From contig WFYH01000026.1 of NCBI GenBank assembly GCA_015490215.1, positions 1 to 5,589 on the forward strand: 5,589 nucleotides of DNA, given 5' to 3'. Position 1 is the first letter of the stretch; every line of letters starts with the position of its first letter. Under the pieces are notes generated by a model. It was not told where the DNA came from. It saw only the letters and a program-made list of their open reading frames with translations, and ran no database searches. Positions 1-4,883 of the stretch are shown in pieces. This stretch comes from Aquificaceae bacterium (GTDB lineage: Bacteria > Aquificota > Aquificia > Aquificales > Aquificaceae). The position numbers and the translations under genes are program-made.

Positions 1-1
1 C

Positions 2-226
2 ATCAGGGAGGTGTTAGAAGAGGAAGGGCTTAGGCAAGAGGACCTCAAAGCGGTAAGGGGCGGTGTTGCCCTCTTTTCCGACGGGGTTAGAAAGGCTTTT
101 GCCTCGGTTCGTGATCTTGAGATAGAGGACTTCAAGCCGAGGGAGGTCACCCTTTCCTTTTTCCTCCCTCCGGGTAGCTACGCTACAGTACTCCTTATCA
201 AGATTTTTCGTGTTCCAGTTAAATAA
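2..226 (+). CDS. truD: tRNA pseudouridine synthase D, C-terminal end (5' partial)
   Basis: Only the last 74 residues are in the window; the reading frame is open through the left edge and stops at TAA 224-226. Near the end, about residues 54-65 of the visible part, is FLPPGSYATVLL, the signature of the extreme C-terminus of TruD enzymes (an L-P-x-G-S-Y-A-T core just before the stop). TruD isomerises a uridine, U13 in E. coli tRNA(Glu), to pseudouridine in the cytoplasm. The catalytic aspartate and the TRUD insertion domain would lie upstream and cannot be checked. The ending about 12 residues after the motif is normal for the family, so this is an intact 3' end cut by the window edge, not a pseudogene. 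A GTG at 11-13 is in frame but would be far too late to be the true start. Confidence 0.88.
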   Translation: MREVLEEEGLRQEDLKAVRGGVALFSDGVRKAFASVRDLEIEDFKPREVTLSFFLPPGSYATVLLIKIFRVPVK

Positions 227-266
227 CTCGCAGGCGGTAACTTGGATTAAATTTTTAAGTAGGGCT

Positions 267-686
267 ATGAAAATAGAAGGGTGGGAGAGTATAGCTTTGA
301 ACCTTACCTTGCAAAAGCTCAGGATGACAGAGCAAAAGGTAAAGGCTCACGAGCTTGCCCACAAGATAGCGGGGGGAGAGCTTGCTGGTCCAGTTAAGTA
401 TAAATACAAAAGGGGTCCCGATGGAAAACTCTATATAGTGGGCGGGGAGGTCCCCCTTAGGCTTAAGAAAGGGAAAACGCCTGAAGAGACCATAGAGATA
501 GCCCGTAAGGTGAAAAGGGCTGCCCTCGCCCCTTTGGATCCGTCACCTCAGGATAGGGCGGTTGCTATGAAAGCTACCGCTATGGAGATGCAGGCAAGGC
601 TTGAGATGATGTTAAAGGAAAAAGACCAAGGGCAAAATCCAAAGCGGGAGGAAAACGACCAAAAGTCTATTTCAATCTTCGCTTAG
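267..686 (+). CDS. SprA-related small protein with HExxH motif (putative metalloprotease-like)
   Basis: A protein of about 139 residues that resembles the SprA-related family, a poorly characterised group sometimes annotated as putative metalloproteases. The family pattern is visible in order: an H-E-x-x-H motif inside a GG-ended stretch (VKAHELAHKIAGG; H28, E29, H32), a Y-K-Y-K-x-GPDGKLY segment, IVGGEVPL at about residues 57-64, then a helical region with AALAPLDPSPQD and an Ala/Met-rich helix, and a charged tail. HExxH usually binds zinc, but no third ligand is certain, so protease activity is unproven. The start is uncertain: ATG 267 lies in a weak context. GTG 210 would overlap truD by 17 bp and add 19 residues without family resemblance. 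ATG 324 would begin just before the HExxH motif. It follows truD by 40 bp and probably shares its transcript. Its last 15 bases overlap the 3' end of the leftward tlyA gene. No signal peptide or membrane helix is evident. Confidence 0.78.
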   Translation: MKIEGWESIALNLTLQKLRMTEQKVKAHELAHKIAGGELAGPVKYKYKRGPDGKLYIVGGEVPLRLKKGKTPEETIEIARKVKRAALAPLDPSPQDRAVAMKATAMEMQARLEMMLKEKDQGQNPKREENDQKSISIFA

Positions 687-1445
687 GGCTTTATCTATCA
701 GTTTATCCGTGTCCTGTATTTCACCTTTGGGTCTCAAAAGCAGGAAAAACTCTTCGTTGCCTTTGGTCCCCCTCGGTCTTGCCTTGGTTATGTCGTACAC
801 CCTAAGACCGAGGTCTTCTACGAAGTTAACCACCTTCTTCAGGGCTTTCTTTCTTAGCTCCCTGTCCCTTACAACTCCCTTTTTTACCTCTTTGGGTGAG
901 AGTTCAAATTGGGGTTTTACGAGCACAAGGGCTATTCCTCCTCTTTTCAAGAATTTGAGAACAGAAGGGAGCACCTTTGTAACGGATATGAAGGAAACGT
1001 CAACGGTTATCAGGTCAACGTCTTCAGGTATGTGCTCACGGGATAGAATTCGGGCGTCGGTCTTTTCGTAGCTAATCACCCTCGGGTCGTTCCTGAGCTT
1101 CAGGTCAAGCTGACCCCTTCCTACATCAACGGCGTATACCTTCCTCACACCGTGCTGGAGCAGGCAGTCGGTAAAGCCTCCCGTGGAAGCCCCTACGTCA
1201 AGGGCTATCTTACCTTCAAGGTTTAAGGAAAATCTTTTTATCGCCCACTCAAGCTTGTATCCTCCCCTTGAAACGTATTTCGGAGGTTCAAGGACCTTTA
1301 TGTCTTCATCTCCCTTTAACTGATATCCGGGCTTGTCCACTCTTTTGCCGTTTACAAAGACAAGACCTGCCATTATCAGAGCTTTCGCTTTCTCCCTTGA
1401 GGGTGCAAGACCTCTTTCAAGGAGAACCTTGTCAAGCCTTTTCAT
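672..1445 (-). CDS. tlyA: TlyA family rRNA (cytidine-2'-O)-methyltransferase
   Basis: This 257-residue protein has the full TlyA (old name hemolysin A) layout: an N-terminal S4 RNA-binding domain at about residues 1-55 (LDKVLLERGLAPSREKA), a linker with the conserved VSRGGYKLE, and a Rossmann FtsJ-like methyltransferase domain. The SAM-binding glycine motif ALDVGASTGGFTD spans residues 81-93. Likely catalytic residues are K64 (GGYKLE), D149 (TVDVSF), K177 (VKPQFE) and a glutamate at 231 or 232 (GNEEFF), which line up with the K-D-K-E tetrad known from TlyA and FtsJ enzymes. The family 2'-O-methylates cytidine in 23S rRNA helix 69 and, in some members, also in 16S rRNA helix 44. Whether this is the single- or dual-target type is not decided here. 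The ATG overlaps the acpS stop as ATGA, which implies translational coupling, and there is no strong Shine-Dalgarno. The stop lies inside the end of the convergent SprA-like gene. Confidence 0.93.
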   Translation of the reverse strand: MKRLDKVLLERGLAPSREKAKALIMAGLVFVNGKRVDKPGYQLKGDEDIKVLEPPKYVSRGGYKLEWAIKRFSLNLEGKIALDVGASTGGFTDCLLQHGVRKVYAVDVGRGQLDLKLRNDPRVISYEKTDARILSREHIPEDVDLITVDVSFISVTKVLPSVLKFLKRGGIALVLVKPQFELSPKEVKKGVVRDRELRKKALKKVVNFVEDLGLRVYDITKARPRGTKGNEEFFLLLRPKGEIQDTDKLIDKALSED

Positions 1446-1801
1446 CTTATGATGGCAACTGCTACCGAGTAATCCTTTTCGTGGGACAGGGACACGATAA
1501 TCTTTCTGCTTCCCAAAGCCTTTTTAGCCTCCTCGTTTTTTATGTTTACCTCCGCTGGAAAACCTCTTTTGCCCAAAACCTCTATCTCTTTGAACCTCAA
1601 AAGGATTCCGAACTCCGAGAAGAAGGCTTTGAGCACCGCCTCCTTGCAAGCCCAACGGGCAGACAGGCATTCGTAAATTGCCCTCTGGTCCGTGCAGTAG
1701 GAAAGCTCCCTGTCAGTGTAAATCCTTTTTAAAAACCTGTCTCCGAACCTTTCAATAGCTTCTTTTATCCTTTCGTTCTTTACTATGTCCACCCCTATCA
1801 T
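1442..1801 (-). CDS. acpS: Holo-[acyl-carrier-protein] synthase
   Basis: AcpS transfers 4'-phosphopantetheine from CoA to a serine of apo-acyl carrier protein, which switches on fatty acid synthesis in the cytoplasm. With the start chosen here the protein has 119 residues, the normal size. It begins MIGVDIVKNERI, with D5 as the expected Mg2+ ligand. It continues with FLKRIYTDRELSYC, then the hallmark ARWACKEAVLKA with E54 as the second metal ligand, and ends with SLSHEKDYSVAVA. Three in-frame ATG codons compete. The one at 1825 would add eight unusual residues (MFSVIIGM), while those at 1804 and 1801 give the usual MIGVDIV opening. I prefer 1801 or 1804 from family N-termini. No start has a strong Shine-Dalgarno. 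It is the first gene of a leftward pair with tlyA (4-bp overlap) and faces tpx across a divergent promoter region. Confidence 0.93.
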   Translation of the reverse strand: MIGVDIVKNERIKEAIERFGDRFLKRIYTDRELSYCTDQRAIYECLSARWACKEAVLKAFFSEFGILLRFKEIEVLGKRGFPAEVNIKNEEAKKALGSRKIIVSLSHEKDYSVAVAIIR

Positions 1802-1828
1802 CATTCCAATTATGACGGAAAACATTAA

Positions 1829-1834
1829 ATCTTA
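1829..1834 (-). promoter_or_regulatory. acpS: Possible -10 element for acpS-tlyA
   Basis: On the minus strand TAAGAT (four of six matches to TATAAT) lies 28-33 bases before the acpS ATG at 1801. Transcription would begin near 1822, just inside the most upstream ATG (1825), which argues for the later starts at 1804 or 1801. I see no good -35 hexamer at 16-18 bp, so this is a weak call resting mainly on the need for a divergent promoter here. Confidence 0.3.
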
Positions 1835-1844
1835 AAGCAGAGGT

Positions 1845-1853
1845 TGTTAGAAT
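1845..1853 (+). promoter_or_regulatory. tpx: Extended -10 promoter of tpx
   Basis: TGTTAGAAT reads as a TG dinucleotide, one base, then TAGAAT, which matches TATAAT at five of six positions. This is the extended -10 form recognised by the main sigma factor and fits the lack of a good -35 (TTAAAT at 1825-1830, three of six, 17-bp spacer). Transcription would start near 1860, giving a leader of about 25 bases that contains the ribosome binding site. Confidence 0.55.
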
Positions 1854-1869
1854 TTGGAGCAAAATCCGA

Positions 1870-1878
1870 GGAGGAGGT
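1870..1878 (+). promoter_or_regulatory. tpx: Strong ribosome binding site of tpx
   Basis: GGAGGAGGT, a near-perfect Shine-Dalgarno sequence, ends six bases before ATG 1885. It fixes the tpx start and contrasts with the weak or absent sites of acpS, tlyA and rlmB, which suggests that Tpx is strongly expressed. Confidence 0.85.
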
Positions 1879-1884
1879 GCAAGG

Positions 1885-2400
1885 ATGGCGGAAACTGTAA
1901 CCCTTAAAGGAAATACAGTGGCTCTTGTAGGTCCCTCTCTGAAGGAAGGGGACCCCGCACCCGAGGCAGTGGTCGTCACCAAAGACCTTGAGGAAAAGAG
2001 AATAGGAGGCGCTAAGGGTAAGGTTCAGCTCATAATAACCGTTCCCTCCCTTGATACACCCGTTTGTGAAACCGAAACCAAGAAGTTCAACGAGATGGTC
2101 GCCCAGCTCGGGGACAAGGTGGACGTTACCGTGGTCTCTATGGATCTGCCCTTTGCGGAAAAGAGGTTCTGTGAGAGCTTCAACATAGGTAACGTAACGG
2201 TTGCCTCCGACTTCAGATACAGGGATATGGAAAAGTTCGGGGTGGTGATAGCGGAAGGAGCTCTCAAGGGCATACTTGCAAGGGCTATCTTTATCGTGGA
2301 CACCGAGGGTAAGGTTGCCTACAAACAGCTCGTTCCCGAGATAACCCAAGAGCCTAACTACGACGAGGTTATGGAAAAACTCAAGTCTCTGGTGGGCTGA
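1885..2400 (+). CDS. tpx: Thiol peroxidase (atypical 2-Cys peroxiredoxin)
   Basis: A 171-residue Tpx that reduces hydrogen peroxide and alkyl hydroperoxides, normally with thioredoxin as electron donor, in the cytoplasm. The peroxidatic cysteine is C61 in PSLDTPVCETET, with T58 giving the T-x-x-C motif. The resolving cysteine is C96 in KRFCESFNI, and R133 (ILARAIF) matches the conserved active-site arginine. GDPAPE at 22-27 and the SDFRYRDMEKFGV segment after residue 108 are typical Tpx sequence, and the length is normal. Both cysteines are present, so it should form the intramolecular disulfide of the atypical 2-Cys class. It has its own extended -10 promoter and a strong Shine-Dalgarno, and a hairpin terminator overlaps its stop, so it is probably a single-gene unit. 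Many Aquificales are microaerophilic hydrogen or sulfur oxidisers, for which peroxide removal matters; that link is inference. Confidence 0.97.
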   Translation: MAETVTLKGNTVALVGPSLKEGDPAPEAVVVTKDLEEKRIGGAKGKVQLIITVPSLDTPVCETETKKFNEMVAQLGDKVDVTVVSMDLPFAEKRFCESFNIGNVTVASDFRYRDMEKFGVVIAEGALKGILARAIFIVDTEGKVAYKQLVPEITQEPNYDEVMEKLKSLVG

Positions 2401-2421
2401 TTCCAGCCCGCCCCTTCTTTT
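2391..2421 (+). terminator. Intrinsic terminator after tpx
   Basis: GGTGGGCTG (2391-2399) pairs with CAGCCCGCC (2404-2412) in a nine-pair stem with one T-G wobble and the four-base loop ATTC. The tail CCTTCTTTT follows at 2413-2421. The stop codon of tpx forms part of the stem and loop. The GC-rich stem and T-rich tail fit Rho-independent termination, though the two C residues at the start of the tail may make it leaky. Confidence 0.68.
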
Positions 2422-2433
2422 AGACTATTCTTT

Positions 2434-3156
2434 ATGGACGGTTTCGCCGTATGGGGGAGGAATCCTGTAAAGGAAGCCCTCAGATCCGGCAGAGATATAG
2501 AAAAAATCTACGTAGCCCACGATACTTCCTTTCCGAAGGATATAGCAAAGCTCGCTAAGGAGAGGGGGGTTAAGGTTCAAAGGGTCTCAAGGAAAAGGGT
2601 AGAGGAGCTTGCGGGAACAAAGAAAACCCAAGGGGTGGTTGCTCTTCTCAGCCCTGTTGAATACGTGTCTCCCGAACACCTCTTTGAGGAGACCATAAAG
2701 AGGAACTCCTTTTTTTTGGCTCTTGACCACATTACCGACCCTCAGAATGTGGGCAACCTGCTCAGAACCTGTGAGGTCTTGGGAGGCGTAGGTGCCCTTC
2801 TACCGAGGGAAAGATCCTCTCCCATAAACCAAACGGTGGTGAAAGCTTCCTCGGGGGCGGTTTTTTACCTTATGTTAGCCAAGGTGGTAAACCTTGCCCG
2901 CTCTCTGAGGGAGTTTAAAGATATGGGAGGGTGGGTCTTTTCAGTGGAAAAAGGTGGAAAGGACATAAGGGAATTTGAAATACCCTTCCCCTGTGCCCTT
3001 GTTTTGGGGGCGGAGGATAAAGGGGTTTCAAAGAACATAAGGAATCTTTCGGACGAAATTTTAACTATACCCATGAAGGGCAAAACGGGTTCTTTTAATG
3101 TGAGCGTGGCAGGAGCCATAGCCATGTGGGAAGCGGTCAGAAGGAGCCTCCGATGA
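2434..3156 (+). CDS. rlmB: SpoU/TrmH family rRNA (guanosine-2'-O)-methyltransferase, RlmB-like
   Basis: A 240-residue protein with the RlmB layout. The N-terminal substrate-binding domain at about residues 1-80 opens with VWGRNPVKEAL, followed by the knotted SpoU methyltransferase domain. Motif 1 is ITDPQNVGNLLRTC (N105, N108, R111), motif 2 is LVLGAEDKGVS (190-199, with E194) and motif 3 is IPMKGKTGSFNVSVAGA (212-228, with N222 and S224). RlmB methylates the 2'-O of G2251 in the 23S rRNA P loop of E. coli, using SAM. A tRNA Gm18-type TrmH is the main alternative, but the N-terminal domain and length favour RlmB. ATG 2434 is the only usable start, because the frame opens at the tpx stop and contains no other initiation codon before it. 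There is no Shine-Dalgarno sequence in front. The 3' end overlaps the exonuclease gene by four bases. Confidence 0.88.
   Translation: MDGFAVWGRNPVKEALRSGRDIEKIYVAHDTSFPKDIAKLAKERGVKVQRVSRKRVEELAGTKKTQGVVALLSPVEYVSPEHLFEETIKRNSFFLALDHITDPQNVGNLLRTCEVLGGVGALLPRERSSPINQTVVKASSGAVFYLMLAKVVNLARSLREFKDMGGWVFSVEKGGKDIREFEIPFPCALVLGAEDKGVSKNIRNLSDEILTIPMKGKTGSFNVSVAGAIAMWEAVRRSLR
3141..3146 (+). promoter_or_regulatory. Ribosome binding site deciding the exonuclease start
   Basis: AAGGAG inside the end of rlmB ends six bases before ATG 3153. It supports that ATG over the upstream in-frame GTG at 3126, which would add nine residues with no family resemblance. Confidence 0.75.
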
Positions 3157-3737
3157 AGGATCTCCTTCTTGAAGACACCTTTGTAGTTTTGGATTTTGAA
3201 ACCACGGGGTTTGACGTTCGGTATGCGGAGGTAATAGATATAGGGATAGTCAGGGTAGAAGGGGGTATGATCACCGAAACCTTTTCCTCTCTTGTTGATC
3301 CGGGCTTTTTTATTTCGGAAAAGATAAAGAACCTGACGGGTATAACCAACGCCATGCTCGTAGGAAGTCCCAAGATGCCCCGCCTTCTGCCACGTATACT
3401 TGGCTTCATCGGAGATAACGTTATAGTTGGGCACAACGTGGTGCAGGATCTGAAGTTCTTGGACAAATACACACGCCTTTACATGAACAGGAGGTTCAAA
3501 AGGCGTTACCTGTGCACCCTTGAGCTTTCAAGGAAGGTTCTTCCCCACCTTCCCAGCCACAGCTTAGAGTCTTTGGCGGACTACTTCGGGATAGAGCATG
3601 GACGTCTACACAGGGCTTTGGAGGATGCCCTTGTAACCGCTCAGGTGTTTTTGGAACTCCTTAATATCCTCTGGAATAACTACGGCATAGGGGACTTCTT
3701 TTCCCTCAAAAAGCTTTCCAAAAGCGGTAGGATATAA
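3153..3737 (+). CDS. DEDDh-family 3'-5' exonuclease (DnaQ / Pol III epsilon-like)
   Basis: A 194-residue single-domain exonuclease of the DnaQ-like superfamily with all catalytic residues in place. Exo I is VLDFETTGFD (D14, E16), Exo II is GHNVVQDLKFL (D99) and Exo III is LHRALEDALVTAQVF (H153, D158), which makes the DEDDh type. Two Mg2+ ions held by the acidic residues would drive release of 3' nucleotides from DNA. It could be the Pol III proofreading epsilon subunit, or a stand-alone exonuclease of the same family. The C-terminal stretch after residue 170 is short (about 24 residues, ending LKKLSKSGRI) and shows no clear polymerase- or clamp-binding motif to settle this, so no symbol is given. 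The start ATG overlaps the rlmB stop (ATGA), and the Shine-Dalgarno lies in rlmB, so the two are translationally coupled. No membrane or signal segment is seen. Confidence 0.88.
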   Translation: MKDLLLEDTFVVLDFETTGFDVRYAEVIDIGIVRVEGGMITETFSSLVDPGFFISEKIKNLTGITNAMLVGSPKMPRLLPRILGFIGDNVIVGHNVVQDLKFLDKYTRLYMNRRFKRRYLCTLELSRKVLPHLPSHSLESLADYFGIEHGRLHRALEDALVTAQVFLELLNILWNNYGIGDFFSLKKLSKSGRI

Positions 3738-3738
3738 T
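3733..3738 (+). promoter_or_regulatory. Consensus -10 box before the radical SAM gene
   Basis: TATAAT is an exact match to the -10 consensus and overlaps the TAA stop of the exonuclease gene. Transcription would start near 3745, giving a leader of about 17 bases that begins almost at the Shine-Dalgarno. No good -35 hexamer is found 16-18 bases upstream (the area reads AAAGCT), and there is no TG extension. It may therefore be chance, or may depend on an activator. Confidence 0.42.
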
Positions 3739-3746
3739 TAGCTCTT

Positions 3747-3754
3747 AAGGAGGT
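3747..3754 (+). promoter_or_regulatory. Strong ribosome binding site of the radical SAM gene
   Basis: AAGGAGGT, a full anti-16S match, ends seven bases before ATG 3762 and fixes that start. Confidence 0.88.
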
Positions 3755-3761
3755 CAGGAGT

Positions 3762-4877
3762 ATGAACAAGGTGGTGCTTGAGAACCTGACTCAGCAGAAG
3801 GAAAGTCCCGAGTATCTTCAGATAAGCTGGGCTGCAGCTATGACCCTCGGACTTATACCGGGTCAGTTTTACAGGGATACCAAACTCAGTTGCATAAACA
3901 CCCTCCTTACCTACCCCTCTGGGTGCCATGCCACCTGTGCCTACTGCGGACTCCAGAAGGCGAGGGATATGGAATACTCCAAAAAGAACTTCATAAGGGT
4001 TGAGTGGCCCACGGTTAAGTTGGACGACATAATAGAGAGAACCAAAAAGGTAGGACATGCGGAAAGGCTCTGCATATCTCAGATAACCCACCCTAGAGCA
4101 ATAAAGGACACAAAATACGTCCTCAAGAGGGTGGTTGATGAGTTAGGGGATAAGATTTTCGTCTCCATACTGATGAACGCCACCGGGCAGAAATACGAGG
4201 ACATTGAAGATTACAAAAGGCTCGGGGCGGATACCCTCACCGTAGCTATAGACGCCGCCACCCCCGAACTCTTTGAAAAGCTCCGTGGAAGACCCATGAA
4301 CAGCCCCCACAGGTGGGAAACCTACTGGGAAGTCTTGGAGTGGTGTGCGGAAGTCATGGGCGACGGCTACGTAGGGTGCCACCTGATAGTGGGTTTGGGG
4401 GAGACGGAACAGGAGATGGTGGAAACCATCCAAAGGGTAAGGGATCTCGGAGCGAGAACTCACCTCTTTTCCTTCTGGCCCGAAGAGGGATCCCTGATGG
4501 AAAAGGAAAAGCCCTGCCCCGCACCCCAATACAGAAGGGTCCAGATGGCAAGATACCTGATAGACAACGGTCTCGCCCGCTACGAGGATATGAAGTTCAA
4601 CGAGAAAGGGCAGATAGTTGACTGGGGCGTTTCTAAGGAAGTGTTTGAAGAGATCTTCTGGAGCGGTAAGCCCTTCATGACCGCAGGGTGCAGGGGCAAA
4701 ACTACCGAGGTAGCCTGCAACAGACCCTTCGGTGACGGATCTGTGTCCGACATAAAGAGCTACCCCTTCAAACCCAACAGAAACGATCTCAAGAGGATTC
4801 GCAAGCAGATGTTTGACTACGAGATGGAGACCTCTTATCCCGATATACTCAACCCAAGCGTCTTCCGTTACCAGTAA
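3762..4877 (+). CDS. Radical SAM enzyme, biotin-synthase-like; candidate LipS1/LipS2-type lipoyl synthase
   Basis: A 371-residue cytoplasmic radical SAM protein. The [4Fe-4S] motif is C55-x3-C59-x2-C62 (GCHATCAYCG), with the usual aromatic residue before the third cysteine. TIM-barrel elements follow: LCISQITHP near 103-111, VSILMNATG at 134-142, GADTLTVAIDAATPELFEKLRG at about 155-176, and HLIVGLGETEQEMV at 207-220 followed by LFSFWPEEGSLME. The C-terminal part, about 305-340, has C310 and C319 in TAGCRGKTTEVACNRPFGDG, ending in a YPF segment. This resembles the C-P-x-C-N-R-P-ending region that I recall from archaeal and bacterial LipS-type lipoyl synthases, where extra cysteines bind an auxiliary Fe-S cluster that donates sulfur. 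Other cysteines are C44, C104, C195, C206 and C252. It is not a standard LipA (no CxxxxxCxxC N-terminal motif) nor a standard BioB. The radical SAM class is certain; the substrate is inferred from family resemblance only. The neighbours (exonuclease, ftsI-like) give no clue. Confidence 0.82.
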   Translation: MNKVVLENLTQQKESPEYLQISWAAAMTLGLIPGQFYRDTKLSCINTLLTYPSGCHATCAYCGLQKARDMEYSKKNFIRVEWPTVKLDDIIERTKKVGHAERLCISQITHPRAIKDTKYVLKRVVDELGDKIFVSILMNATGQKYEDIEDYKRLGADTLTVAIDAATPELFEKLRGRPMNSPHRWETYWEVLEWCAEVMGDGYVGCHLIVGLGETEQEMVETIQRVRDLGARTHLFSFWPEEGSLMEKEKPCPAPQYRRVQMARYLIDNGLARYEDMKFNEKGQIVDWGVSKEVFEEIFWSGKPFMTAGCRGKTTEVACNRPFGDGSVSDIKSYPFKPNRNDLKRIRKQMFDYEMETSYPDILNPSVFRYQ

Positions 4878-4883
4878 AGGAAG

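Noticed and set aside
709..1732. Two rightward reading frames of 120 and 154 codons opposite tlyA and acpS
   Set aside because: They lie fully antisense to well-recognised genes. Their translations are rich in Ser, Leu and Pro with no family resemblance, and they have no Shine-Dalgarno. They are shadows of the coding strand.
1823..1825. Upstream ATG as the true acpS start
   Set aside because: It would add MFSVIIGM before the normal MIGVDIV N-terminus, and the likely transcription start lies at or after this codon. It cannot be fully excluded.
1825..2349. Leftward reading frame of 174 codons opposite tpx
   Set aside because: It is antisense to a complete Tpx with both cysteines, and the translation has no recognisable motif.
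2398..2436. TGA readthrough (selenocysteine or recoding) joining tpx and rlmB
   Set aside because: Tpx is already full length, a terminator hairpin lies over the stop, and rlmB has a normal N-terminus starting at its own ATG.
2865..3472. Leftward reading frames opposite rlmB and the exonuclease gene
   Set aside because: The opposite strand holds full catalytic motifs of both enzymes. The antisense translations look random and have no start signals.
4143..4621. Reading frames on both strands inside the radical SAM gene
   Set aside because: They are Gly/Pro/Arg-rich, low-complexity translations caused by the codon bias of the real gene.
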